This document shows positions 1-10,342 of a stretch of DNA of 64,000 bases, in pieces; within the stretch, counting starts at the first letter, position 1, and every line of letters starts with the position of its first letter. This DNA comes from Nymphaea colorata (Eukaryota; Streptophyta; Magnoliopsida; Nymphaeales; Nymphaeaceae). The notes beneath the pieces are model-generated. The model ran no database searches. It was not told where the DNA came from and was given only the letters and a program-made list of their open reading frames with translations. The stretch spans positions 6,191,500 through 6,255,499 of the forward strand of contig NC_045149.1 of the NCBI RefSeq assembly GCF_008831285.2. The letters run 5' to 3'. The position numbers were made by a program, and so were the translations under genes.

Positions 1-108
1 GTTTGCTCCATTCAACAGCGTTGAGGTGATCTTCAGAGTATGGTTGTTGTGATCATCCTTTGTTGTCTTGGATGAATGCTTGCTGTCGTTACCATGGGGC
101 TCTGCCAT
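1..108 (-). CDS. Copia-1 gag, N-terminal fragment
   Basis: The minus strand opens with an ATG at 108 and stays open to the window edge (36 codons). It starts MAEPHGNDSKHSSK and runs into a segment ending LLNGAN. That last motif is the classic start of plant Copia gag proteins, where LLNG(S/T)NY precedes the W-S/A-R segment of the nucleocapsid precursor. The start fits: it lies about 70 bases downstream (minus sense) of a Met-tRNA-type primer site and an LTR end. The rest of gag and all of pol lie left of the window. Gag would form the virus-like particle of the retrotransposon. Family assignment by motif only. Confidence 0.7.
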   Translation of the reverse strand, partial: MAEPHGNDSKHSSKTTKDDHNNHTLKITSTLLNGAN

Positions 109-175
109 AGGTATGAGCAGAGGATGTCTCTTGATAACAAGAGGAGAAAAGGAGCAGAGCCTTATGCGGAGATGT

Positions 176-187
176 GCTCTGATACCA
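176..187 (-). other. Copia-1 primer binding site (initiator Met tRNA type)
   Basis: The minus strand reads TGGTATCAGAGC, the usual plant Copia primer site complementary to the 3' end of initiator methionine tRNA. It lies directly next to the LTR end at 188 and upstream of the gag start at 108, so the three features support one another. Confidence 0.85.
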
Positions 188-536
188 TGTTAAGAAAATG
201 AGTCCAATGGTATGTCAATCAAAAAAGAGTAGAACAGGGGCAGGATTTACGTTGTTCGGCTTGAACGCTACGTCCACGGGAGAAAATCAACAATTTTTCT
301 TATTCCTGCTGTGTGTATTTTTGCACATTTCAGAGTACAATTTATTTAGATTTTTGCAACGGCTGAAAGAGCCAAGAGAGGAAAGAATGAGTGGAAGGAA
401 GGTCGACAATCTGCAACATTCTTTTCTTCAACGGTCTTTCTAGGAGTTGTGTTTCCATCTCTGCATAAGGCAACTCACTAGGAGGGATGCAACAGATATG
501 GCTTCATGAGTTGATTTTCTCCAAGAGGTTGTAACA
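188..536 (-). repeat. Copia-1 5' LTR (right boundary tentative)
   Basis: The LTR abuts the primer site with no spacer. On the plus strand it begins TGTTAAG at 188, so on the minus strand it ends in AACA. The far end is a guess: a GTAACA at 531-536 would give a 349-bp LTR with matching TGTTA termini. The second LTR is outside the window, so neither the length nor the target duplication can be verified. The plus-strand frame at 198-443 within it has no recognisable protein content. Confidence 0.5.
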
Positions 537-744
537 GCTCAAGGGCATTTACCAAATCTTAATTCTTATTTACTGCCATCAACATCTATCGATTGAATTC
601 AATTTGTGGTTTGTGAATTGACTGTGCACTGGCCTCCACTGCAAGTTAAATGTTAGTTATTTTTGGTGCCTTAAATCTTTATAGGATTAGTCTAGTTCAT
701 GATCGTTTGTGTCAAAATATATACGTCCTATTGAGTCACCTCAA

Positions 745-830
745 GATGTGTAGCGTAGCTGGTTGGGTTGGTAGGTGCATAGATGCCATGTAGCCTGTTC
801 GATTCCTATGGATGCTACTCCCTAGACCAT
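745..830 (+). mobile_element. tRNA-derived SINE candidate (polymerase III promoter boxes)
   Basis: A box A-like sequence (TAGCTGGTTGG, 756-766) is followed about 30 bases later by a box B-like sequence (TGTTCGATTCC, 796-806). That is the internal promoter order and spacing of tRNA genes and tRNA-derived SINEs. The flanks do not fold into a convincing tRNA cloverleaf, so a SINE head fits better than a tRNA gene. No clear 3' tail or target duplication was found. Sequence from 537 to 744 and from 831 to 928 shows nothing recognisable. Confidence 0.4.
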
Positions 831-928
831 GAAAGGTGACAACATACAGGAAGAGAATATACTTTTGGTGAAAACCATAAATAGAAATATGGGAAAATCC
901 TCATTAAAAGTTTTAAGCAGGATGAGAT

Positions 929-1185
929 AGAGAGAGAGAGAGAGACTGACAGGCTTATCTACGCGCTGCCACCGCCATCACCACTGTTCCTTCCACCGCT
1001 TGCTTCATTGTGGCGCCTACCCACCAGCGAGACGAGAAAATGAAGAAGAGGGAGACACTGAGGAAGGCCAGGGAGAAGAGGCGAAGAGGAAGAGAGAAAC
1101 GGTGTCGGGCTCCTCTTCATGCCTAGAGTTCGGGTCCTGGTCTGGACCCACTCCAGCCCGACCTGAAATAACATAAAACATTACA
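929..1185 (-). repeat. Gypsy-1 3' LTR, truncated fragment
   Basis: This segment matches 10083-10342 closely, including the shared run ending in CTGAAATAACATAAAA and a terminal TTACA. On the minus strand it begins TGTAATG directly after a purine tract. Homology stops at a GA microsatellite (925-945). The remaining roughly 2.8 kb of LTR, present at 7247-10082, is missing here. The 71-codon frame inside it is LTR sequence, not a gene. Confidence 0.8.
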
Positions 1186-1196
1186 TCCTACCCTCA
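1186..1196 (-). other. Gypsy-1 polypurine tract
   Basis: The minus strand reads TGAGGGTAGGA directly before the LTR start TGTAATG. This is the position and composition expected of the plus-strand priming tract of an LTR retrotransposon. Confidence 0.75.
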
Positions 1197-1311
1197 AATA
1201 AAATTTTAACCTCGAAATTTAGATCGTACTTCAATCTAAGAACAGGTGTGGACACTTCTTTCACGTATAATCCTTGAGTGCCCGTATGCGCTCCTTCAAC
1301 CCATGGTGTTG

Positions 1312-2450
1312 TCATTCCACTCTTGCTAGAGGAATTCTCTTGGTGAGAAGTATTTGCTCTCTTTGATCCACAATCCTAATAGGTATTTCTTCCATCAAAT
1401 CGTCTTGCGCTTGAATACCTTGAAAGTTAATCACATGTGTAGGATCCAGTGCATACTTTCGAAGCATGAAAATATGGAAAACATCACGAACATATCTCAA
1501 ATTAGGTAGTAGTGCCAATGTATTTGCCACCTCTTTGATCTCTAATATCTCAAAAGGTCCAATGAATCTTTGGCTCAACTTCCCTTAATACCAAATGAAA
1601 ATACGTCTTTAGTATGAGAAATTTTCAAAACCACATAATCACCACCCTCGAAAGCCAACTCTCTACGTCGAATGTTGGCATAACTCTTTTGTCTACTCTG
1701 TCTTGTCAATAACTTTTTCCTTATCAATTGTACTGGGTCGGTGTAGAGTTGCAATTAAAAAAAGTTTCTCGATCTTGCCATCACTTATTTTGGTTCAACA
1801 GATTGGTGATCTGCATGGTCTTCCATACAAGGCCTCAAAAGGTGTCATCCCGATACTAGAGTGATAACCGTTATTATATGTAAACTCTATCAATTTCACA
1901 TGTTTATTTCATTCTTCTTTCTAATCTAAGACGCATGCGCACAACATATCCTCAAAGGTCTGAATGGTCCTCTCAGATTGCCCATGAGTTTGAGGATAGA
2001 ATGTTGTACTCAGCTTAAGCTTCGTACCCAATGCCTTTTGCTATTGACCCCAAAACTTAGAGGTAAAACATGGATCTTGAACTGCAATAATAGACTTTGG
2101 CACTCCATACAATCTCACTACTATATAACTTTGTAAGACATTCTAAAGATTGACTAGTTCTAATGGGCAAAAAATGAGTGGACTTCGTAAGTCGATCAAC
2201 AATCACCTATATGGCATCATGTTGTCTCCTGGTGCATGACAAACTAACCATAAAATCCATCGTAACGTCCTTCCATTTTCATACTGGAATATCTATACTC
2301 TACAACAAGCCTCCTAGCCTTTGATGTTCTTCTTTGACCCACTGGCAAACTAAGCATTTTGCTACATATTCTGCAATTTCACGCTTTATTTCAGGACACT
2401 AGAAATTTTGTTTCATATCCTAAAACATCTTTGTACTACCAAGGTGTATG
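1312..2450 (-). pseudogene. Gypsy-1 integrase, broken
   Basis: Integrase inserts retrotransposon cDNA into chromosomes. Read on the minus strand, the pieces are, in order: a zinc-finger end with CLVCQ (about 2341-2440); the catalytic core with DFMVSL (about 2250), YGVPKSIIAVQDP (about 2080-2115) and QTHGQSERTIQTFE (about 1945-2000); and the C-terminal open frame 1578-1312 with GPFEIL and FHIFMLRKY. The second catalytic Asp, normally in an SD pair after the VPKSI-type motif, reads Val. Stops interrupt the core and the segment just before the C-terminal frame. The protein cannot be functional. Confidence 0.8.
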
Positions 2451-2599
2451 AAAAATTTAGATTTGTGACGCTTCGCCCCTTCATCTCTAGGGACCCACAA
2501 TCTTTGTCGAAACCATAATGAATCATCTCATCTTGATACCAAAGAGAATCAGCTTTCTTACTTTCTTCTATATTTTTAGCAAAATCAGGATCCTCCTTT

Positions 2600-3612
2600 T
2601 TGCTTGAATATAAGCTCCTCCAACAAAGGATATCATATCAAGGCCATCATTGTTGTTTTATTCTCCTCGCAAAGGTGAGACTGTCATGCTATCATATCTT
2701 GCAACAACATTTAAGAGTGATTCATCATACTGCATAACATCGCCTTAGCATGTATGCTCAAAGCATCAGCCACAACATTCACTTTTCCTGGATGATATGA
2801 TATTTTGAAATTTTAATCATTTAATTATTCAATTCATCTTCTTTGCCTCAGGTTGAGATATTTTTGAGAGAATATGTACTTCAAGGACTTGTGGTCTGTA
2901 AACACCTCAAATATTGCCCTCGTAGAGATAGTGTCTCCATATCTTCAATGCAAACACTACTGCTCCCAATTCCAAATCACAAGTTAAATAATTTTTCTCA
3001 TGTGCCTTCAACTATCATGATGGATATGCCACTACACGACCATGTTGCATCAATACACAACCATAACTGATTCTTGATGCATCGGTGTACACCACAAATC
3101 CAGAATAACCCGATGGAAGCATCAAAATAGAGGCAGTGGTAAGCTTGTCCTTCAAAGTTTGGAAACTCTTTTTGCACTCCTCATTCCAAACAAACTTCAC
3201 TCCTTTTCTTAATAGCTTAGTCATGGGCGTAGCTATTTTTGAAAAGTCTTGTATAAACTTACGATAGGATCATGCCAATCCCATAAAGCTTCTAACCTCA
3301 GTTACGCTGCATGGCATCCTCCAATCCTGTACTACCGACACCTTAGCCGAATTGATAGAGACTCCATCTTTTGAGATCACATGACCAAGAAAGATCACTT
3401 TCTCTAACCAAAATTCACATTTTGTGTACTTGGTGTATAACTTATGTTTGCCAAAATACCCAACACACTCCTTAAGTGATCTATGTGCTCTGCCTCACTA
3501 TCTGAGTACACCAAAATATCATCCACAAAGACGATAACAAAGCGATCCAAGTAGTCTTGGAAAACTCGATTCATGAGGTCCACGCTACTGGACTAGAACC
3601 TCTAAAGGGTAT
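2600..3612 (-). pseudogene. Gypsy-1 reverse transcriptase palm/thumb and RNase H, broken
   Basis: On the minus strand the sequence resumes at the LMNRVF motif of reverse transcriptase and carries the catalytic box [10 protein letters not shown] (DNA for FVDD at 3518-3529). A frameshift follows, then [13 protein letters not shown] and the open frame 3224-3015. That frame holds the thumb segment (FVWNEECKKSFQTLK) and the RNase H start VVYTDASRISYGCVLMQ. RNase H degrades the RNA strand of the cDNA hybrid. The remainder down to about 2600 is heavily mutated. It is separated from the fingers domain (4822-5147) by a 1.2-kb insertion. Confidence 0.75.
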
Positions 3613-4821
3613 CCTTGTTGGATCTTGAGCAGGAACATGAATAGATGTAGATTTTGTGAGCCAATTAACTTATTCTACCAATTGCAGCACATATTTTAAG
3701 TTTGGAGTTGGAATTAAATTTAAATTCAATAATTCTCTAAGCAACTAATTCTTGCATGTATTCAGAGCCAAAAAATTCTGATTAAATACAAAGTTTTAAC
3801 AAAATCTGATTTTTATAAAAATAATTTTTAGGAAAAAGTAGGAGAAAATTTCTCTCTCTCTCTCTCTCTATTATCTATGTAATGGTACGGTGAGGACAAT
3901 CTTTTGTATATTTCACAACTTTTTTTGCTTTTCGTTTCTTTTTAAAAAGCAACATTTTTAAAAGGGCTGGGCATGGGATCATTCAACCTGGCCTAGCTCG
4001 AGAAGTTGTCCAGTCGGCCTCAAGTCAAACTTTAATGACCTGCACCTAGACCTCAGGTCATTAAACTTTAATGACCTGCACCCACGTCTACTCTGGCCGT
4101 GTGCCCACCTCAACCCTGAATAGATGCCTAAAAACCCGATGATACTCGACCCTATAACCAGCCTTAATTCTACAACAACCCTATGGGGGAAAGGCCCCCT
4201 AACCTTCTATTCCAACAGCATCTATGTACAACAAAAGGTGCCAATCACTCTACAATAAGGAGGAAAAATTGAGCCAGCATGGAAAACAGTAAACAAGATG
4301 ATACCAAAAAGCTGAAGGAACCATATTTACGAATTTTGCATTAATAAAAATAAAATATCATGAGAAGGGTGTTGTTGCATGATTTGAACTCTATGAAATA
4401 AGTTGTAGAGTCACTTTGCCATCTCTAAGTGGGGCTATGTCCTTCCAATGCGGCCTGAAGCCTACCAAGACAAGGCTTGTTATTTGATACTAGCATTATA
4501 CTTTCAAAGCTATTCAATCCTCCAACCATCAAGGCCTGACAAAGAATTAAGTCTTCTGAAAGTCAGTGTTATCTTCCCACCAAGCTACTCCTTAATCAAG
4601 ACTCATTCCACTGAGTCTTTAAACACAAAAGCCGCAAGTCTTCTACTGTTAGATTCTATAGAGGCAACTTGCAAACATGCTTGACTCGCAAAATAAGAGA
4701 CAACTTGTCCAGAGTCACCCCAGTTTGAGTTGTCACAGATGGCAATTCCACGGAACTAATCTTCTCAAGAAAAGCAAAGTTGTCACTAGGCCTTGGTATT
4801 GATATGGAAAATACATTGAAG
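3613..4821. other. Unidentified 1.2-kb insertion in Gypsy-1 reverse transcriptase
   Basis: Reverse transcriptase reading breaks at VMP on the 4822 side and resumes at about the same codons on the 3612 side. The flanks AAAGGGTAT (3604-3612) and AAGGCATGAC (4822-4831) repeat the same stretch of target with mismatches, which looks like an old target duplication. The insert has no terminal inverted repeats and no recognised protein. It contains a CT microsatellite (about 3852-3870) and a short repeated segment around 4035-4085 (ATTAAACTTTAATGACCTGC type). Part of its right end reads open on the minus strand, but I do not recognise the peptide. Confidence 0.5.
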
Positions 4822-5147
4822 AAGGCATGACTCAGAATTCATAGTTCTCATATCTAGTTTGAAAGGCAGTCTTAACAACATCTTCCTCCCAAATCAAGAG
4901 TTTGATGATAACCTATCCTTAGATCAATATTGGAGAATACCTTTGCATTCTTGAGTTGATCAAATAAGTCTTCAATTTTATGAAGCGGATACTTATTTTT
5001 TATTGTGACTTGGTTCAACATTTGGTAATCTATACACAAGCGCATCGTTTCATCCTTCTTCTTAACAAACAATACGGGTGCTCCCCAAGGTGACATACTG
5101 GGTCGAATGAAGCCCTTATCTAAGAGTACCTGTAATTGCCTCTTCAA
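4822..5147 (-). pseudogene. Gypsy-1 reverse transcriptase, fingers/palm fragment
   Basis: The minus-strand frame starting at 5147 contains [20 protein letters not shown], then [24 protein letters not shown] and [12 protein letters not shown]. These are the canonical N-terminal motifs of Ty3/Gypsy reverse transcriptase, and the Asp of the NIDLR motif is the first catalytic aspartate. After YHQ the frame shifts; the expected continuation ([11 protein letters not shown]) is visible in another frame until the insertion boundary near 4822. Confidence 0.85.
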
Positions 5148-5226
5148 TTATTCTGACTCTATCGGTGCCATTCGATATGGCGCCTTAGAAATAGGAGCTA
5201 TCCCTAGTAACAACTTTATCTTGAAT

Positions 5227-5748
5227 TCAACTTCTTGGAGGCAAACTTGATAGTTTTTCAGGAAACACGTCGGGGTACTCACTCACAATGGCAACATCCT
5301 CTAACTTCACTGACTCAGTCTCACTAGTCAACACGTTGACCAAGAAGGTAATGCTTCCCTTTTCTAGCAGTCGTTTAGCCTTTAGTGCAGACACCATTAT
5401 CTTATCGGTTCGATTGACTTTTCGTGCTTGGAATTCCACTAGTTGCATCTCATTAGTCAACAATAGTATATATATCTTTCTGCAATCTATGTTGGCATAA
5501 TACGTATATAGACAATCCATGCCCAAAATGACATTGAACCCACTAAAACTTATGATCACCAACTGTGTAGGTAAGTGGTGTTGATGAATTTTCACATCTA
5601 CGTCAAGTAGATATTTGCTATACGAATCTTGTGCATGCATAGGGCTGACCACTTTTAAGACATACGGTATCATCTTAGCTGACACTTCCAGTGAAGTAGC
5701 AAATCGATTAGATATAAAAGAATGAGTTTCTCCTACATCAAACAACAC
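5227..5748 (-). pseudogene. Gypsy-1 aspartic protease and linker to reverse transcriptase
   Basis: A 173-codon minus-strand frame. It opens with LFDVGETHSFISNRFA, the aspartic protease active-site region of plant Gypsy elements, and continues to FNVILGMDCL, the second conserved protease motif. It then reaches the linker SEYPDVFPEKLSSLPP that precedes reverse transcriptase. The usual active-site triplet Asp-Ser/Thr-Gly reads Asp-Val-Gly here, so catalysis is doubtful. The protease would mature the gag-pol polyprotein. This is the best-preserved frame in Gypsy-1. Confidence 0.8.
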
Positions 5749-5829
5749 TCTAATAATGTGAGAACCAACAAGTAAAGTACCTTCAATGTGAGTGTGTGCC
5801 TGAAGCTCCTCTATAGTAGTTGCTTAGAC

Positions 5830-7014
5830 ACGTCCAGTTGTCTTTTGAGCACTAGAAGGACCGGCCTCAGGCTTCTTCAACTCTTTTCCTCACATTGAGG
5901 GGTAATCTTTGATAAAGTGTCTCATTCTTCCACAATGTAAACACACTTCATATCCCAATAGCATGGCTTTCCAGGGTGCACACGTGAGCAGGTAGGGCAC
6001 CTTGGTAGAGTCGAAGTCTTCATTGCTCCCTATGTGGTATCACTGCGATTTGGCCCGTTCTGCCTGAATGCTCTTGGTCATCACACTTCCCATAAGGCTT
6101 TGGCCCGCCTGCAAAGTTGTGGTGCTTGACCTGTGTCCACCCACTATGTGTGTTGGCTTGTCTTCTTAAAATGGTCCCTCTATGTCCTTGCCCAATCCTC
6201 TTCCATGCGTCTAGCCATAGTAACCGCCTCTTCTAAATCGCTAGGTCTACTGGACATGACCTTGCTTCGCAGCCCGTTAAGCAAACCATGCACAAACTTG
6301 TTTACTCTAGCCTCTTTAGTGGTATAGAGTGTGGACAACACACCTCTAAGTGCCGATACTTTGTAACATACTCTTTCAAGCTCAAATGATTTTGTTGCAA
6401 TTCAAGAAACTCTTGCATCTTTTTGTTTCTTGCATGCGCTGGGAAGTAAGTTCTAGAAAAAGAATTCCCGAACTGCTTCCATGAGATTGACTGTTGGCCT
6501 GCAAACCGAATCTCATGGGTTGATTGCCACCACCGTTTGGCATCACCTTTTAGCAAATACAAGCCGTAGTTTACTTTGTCTCCTTCAGGCATCTTGAGAA
6601 GCTCAAAGATGCGTTCAACCTCTTCAATCCACTCATTTGTCGTGTCTGAGCTGCCATCTCCAGTAAAGACAGACAGTTGCATTGACATAAACTGCTTGAA
6701 TGATACCAAAGTTGCCTTCTCCTTAGGTGGTGCAGTGGTGTCTTCTGTAGGAGATGCATGACTCCTCTTATTACTTACCATCAACTGCACTAGAGAGGTC
6801 AGTGTCTGCAAGGTCGTCAGCAGTATAGTCTGCTATAATCTATAGGTGGAGTCTGCCTTAGTGGGGTTTGGACACCCACACTAGTCTAGGCGAATGGTTG
6901 CCTTAACGTACTACCATCAAGTGGGGTATGCACATCTGAATGGGCTGAACTTGGCCCTCTTTGTGCCTCTGTAGCTGGCCCATGTCGCTTCTTACCACTA
7001 CGTTGGTACTCCAT
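5830..7014 (-). pseudogene. Gypsy-1 gag (capsid and zinc knuckle), broken
   Basis: The likely start is the ATG at 7014 (MEYQRSGKKRHG), about 230 bases downstream in the minus sense from the LTR end. The frame is interrupted by stops near 6885 and 6830. An open stretch (6811-6302) contains the capsid signature WIEEVERIFELL, GDAKRWW and SWKQFGNSFSRTYFP, all typical of plant Gypsy gag. Further down (about 5890-6010) are a degraded CPTC motif and a knuckle CLHCGRMRHFIKDYP, in which the last Cys reads Tyr. Gag packages the genomic RNA into particles. Confidence 0.8.
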
Positions 7015-7246
7015 CTGTACAAGTAAGAACCTTCATTCTTATTACAAAGTTTGAGACAAATTTTACAAGTCCCATTTGCAAAGATGCATTATAACAATCA
7101 TCAAGACATCAATCCCTTATATACGTATATATCACAGTAAAATCAAAACTACATTAAAAGTTCTATCAAGTAGCTCAACCTGACTTCACATATAGGTTTT
7201 AACTCACAACCATGGTGGGGTTTTGCCATAGCTTTGATCCCGAAGC

Positions 7247-10200
7247 TGTAACAGCTCAACCCTTTGACCCTCAAATAACTTTTTTTTTTTTATATAACGT
7301 AAAACATTGAGGTGCGACGACACAACAATTTAAAAAGAAATGAGCTACGCAAGTCAAAACAATGGGACGAATTTTCCTTTATATAATAATTTCAGTTCAT
7401 ACAAAAACTACATCATATTTCCCAATAATACATATGACCAAAATGTTCCAAATCACAACAATGATGCCTACCAAAAACAAGACATCAATAAGACCAAAAC
7501 ATGACGCGCCGACACTACAATAGACCCAAAACCTCTCCAGTAGGATGTTAGTAGAGTCATCTGACCAACCCGCTGCCTCGGGTCCACCAAAACCTGAAAA
7601 AAAACCAATATGGCAACACCCCAGATAAATCCCTAACCATCTTAGGTAAGGACTCAAATATGGGGTATAACAATTACAAAAGCAAATCATTATCATGTCG
7701 TGATAGGGCATGCAGTCACATGACTTGTCATGGAAGCCCCTCACATGTACCACGACATGTAAAGGCCACTCGATGATCATAATAACACATTCAATAGTCA
7801 CATGCAATTTATGTATAAACACATCATTCACTTTCACTTTGTTCACATTCTTTTCATTTACATTAGTTTTAGTGAATTGACAGTTTCCGTGGGTGCAAAC
7901 ACATGCATGTGCACACCACGGACAACCTACAGTCGGGTGATAAACCCCGTGGTGGTCCGAAACAATATGGATCCATTCACGTTGCAGCGAAAGAGCAATC
8001 ATCCATGGTTGTGTGAATTCCATGGAGAGTTGCTCAGCCTTCCCTAGGACACCCAGGTTGGGAAAGCAGGAGCGCAATGCTCCAAGTACATCACACAACG
8101 ATATCCTGGGGCCTTGCACTGCCTGCGCTTTAAACAGACGAGACCAGGTGTGAAGGCGGGATATCTCCCAAACACATTGCCACAACCCACTTGCCTCACA
8201 TTTATTAATCTTTATTACTTACCATTAAGAAAACACATTCACAAAATGACCGGCTAGGCACCCATACCTCCAAATGCCTCCACACGAGGGCTACACATAT
8301 AATTAACATTCTTAGCTAGCCGCCGTAACATTATGGATACAACTACTTTTCAATTTCATTCATTTGCATCATGCCCACGACATTGCATACGAAACATATC
8401 ACAATGCTTACATTAATCAAACACATCAATCACATCTTTCAAAACTTAGCCAAACCACGAAGAGTAGTCTCGATCCGTGATTGGCTCGTAGGTGTCCTAT
8501 GCAATTATCATTTTAGGATGTTTTCTAATGCACAATCGAGGTTGAGGAGATACTCAACTCGATACCCCACCTCATCTGTCATAAGTAGTTATCAATTCTA
8601 GCATGCACATGCAATTGCATAGTAATTTTTGAAAACAAAACTAATTTCATGACAATTCAATCACATGCATGCATTCATTCAATCATAAAACAATCATAGG
8701 ATCATAAAACAATCATAGGATTCAAAGTTGGCCCAGGCAGGAATTTGCTTGAAATGCCACCATACCTATCGCGCGTCAACAAAGCACCCAAAACACCTCG
8801 AGCTTTGAATCGTGTTATTCAAGGTCTACTTGACGTGCTCGGTGTACCTACAAACATAAGCAAGTGATAAGTTCTCTACTCGTTTCACAATCTATACAAG
8901 TATGAAATACAATCATTGAGGCATAGGTCCTCGCCTCGAGAGGGTGCCAAAAGGTTGTATCAACCCACAAAGCCCTCCAATAGGTCTCTTCCCAACCCTA
9001 GAGGTTGTGACCAAACGATTTATGTTCCGAGCTTTCGATTCAACCAATCACTAATATGCTTCTCACTTGCTTTCATAGTTGAGGCGTCTTTCCAACAATT
9101 ACACCCAAGACTTACGTGCTCTTTCCCGACCAACAACACAATACGTACATCGACAATATCATGTGCCACGTGTTCACAACAATAGTTCTAAACCTTCTCC
9201 ACAATATCCAAAATCTCTATTATGTTTCCTAATCGCTTCGAAAATTAACCCATCATGCTAAAAAGATAGATATACACGTGGATCTTCGTCCCTCCAAAAT
9301 AGTGTTAGACCTTCCCTAAAAGCAATATCACTAACATGCATTCTAAATCATCGAATCTTAAGTCTAGCATGCTCAATCAATAATTATACGTGTGCTAGCA
9401 GAAATTATTAGACAATTTAGGCTCGGTTAGGTCTCGCTCACCCCACTTCTTAGAATCCAAACTGTTGTAATGCTCCCGGCAACCACCTCAAGTATTCGAC
9501 TAAGCGCCAATGCCAACAATTGCTCTCTGCCATCGCCAACAATACGGCCTAGTTTCTGGTAAGAGGGGGAAAACGGACTTCCCTAATTGAAATCCAACCA
9601 AACAACAATAAATATGATGAGAGTCAGCCAAAGAGAGATCAAAAGAAAGGTCAACCGTGAGAGTGGGCCATCCGACAGTAAGGAGCTGGTTCAGCTGAAG
9701 GTGGGAAACACTCGAAGTGAAGAAAAACTGGCATGAGAGAGAGTGTACAGAGAGGGAGAGTGCTCGATTGAGGGAGAGCAAAAAAAAAAAGTCATGTGAG
9801 ACTGGTGGTGGAGAGAGGAAGCGAACAGAGGGATGGCAGAGGGTTGCACAGAAGGGAGAATGCGAGAGAGAAGATGCTTGCAGAGAGGGGACACTGATAG
9901 AGAGAGAGGGTTCGGGCAGAGGGGAGAGACAAGAGAGTGAAGGAGGGAAATAATACAAGTGAGAGGGCATGTGAGGAAGGAGACAAGAGGGCGAGTGAGG
10001 AGCGGGGGAGGAAGAGGGGGACTCAACAGAGGAGAATCGGGACAGAGGGAGGGGCGACGAAGAACAGTGAGAGAGGGAGGAGGAGAGAGAGAGAGACTGA
10101 CAGGCTTACCTACACGCTGCCGCTGCCACCGCCGTCGCCGTTGTTCCTTCCGCCTCCTGCTTCACTGTGACACCTACCCACCAGCGAGATGAGAGAACAA

Positions 10201-10342
10201 AGAAGAGGGAGACACTAAGGAAGGTGAGGGAGAAGAGATGAAGAGGGAGAGAGAGCTGGCATCGGGCTCCTCTTCATGCCTAGAGTTCGGGTCTGGGTCT
10301 GGACCTGCTCCAGCCTGACCTGAAATAACATAAAATGTTACA
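7247..10342 (-). repeat. Gypsy-1 5' LTR, about 3.1 kb
   Basis: The right end (10338-10342, TTACA) matches the 3' LTR fragment. The left end is set at TGTAAC (7247) by analogy with the TGTAA...TTACA termini, and is less certain because no standard primer site follows it. The length is large but not unusual for Del/Tekay-type LTRs. Around 9690-10100 the plus strand is strongly purine-rich (GA), producing several false open frames on both strands. A 17-base direct duplication (CAATCATAGGATCATAAAA type) lies near 8690-8720. No coding content was recognised. Confidence 0.65.

Larger units (their letters stand above)
929..10342 (-). mobile_element. Gypsy-1: decayed Ty3/Gypsy (chromovirus, Tekay/Del-like) retrotransposon
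   Basis: A minus-strand element with gag (about 7014-5830), protease, reverse transcriptase, RNase H and integrase in Ty3/Gypsy order. About 257 bp at its left end (929-1185) repeat the right end (10083-10342), marking the two LTRs. The integrase C-terminus, with GPFEIL and VFHIFMLRKY, is typical of the chromovirus Tekay/Del group. The element is dead: many stops and frameshifts, a 1.2-kb insertion in reverse transcriptase, and a 3' LTR lacking about 2.8 kb. The target duplication cannot be checked because the left end is truncated. Confidence 0.85.

Noticed and set aside
529-542. 13-base match (TGTAACAGCTCAA) to the proposed 3' end of the Gypsy-1 LTR at 7247, which might be the missing end of the 3' LTR.
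   Set aside because: The flanking bases do not align, and a match of this length is expected by chance in a window of this size.
745-830. A functional tRNA gene.
   Set aside because: Box A and box B are present but the arms do not pair as a cloverleaf, and no anticodon stem is evident.
7397-8185. A 262-codon minus-strand frame.
   Set aside because: It lies wholly within the Gypsy-1 5' LTR, shows no domain, and has the composition of random sequence.
9500-10192. Several overlapping frames on both strands rich in Ser/Leu/Pro or Arg/Glu/Gly.
   Set aside because: They are products of the purine/pyrimidine-biased tract in the Gypsy-1 LTR and have no conserved content.
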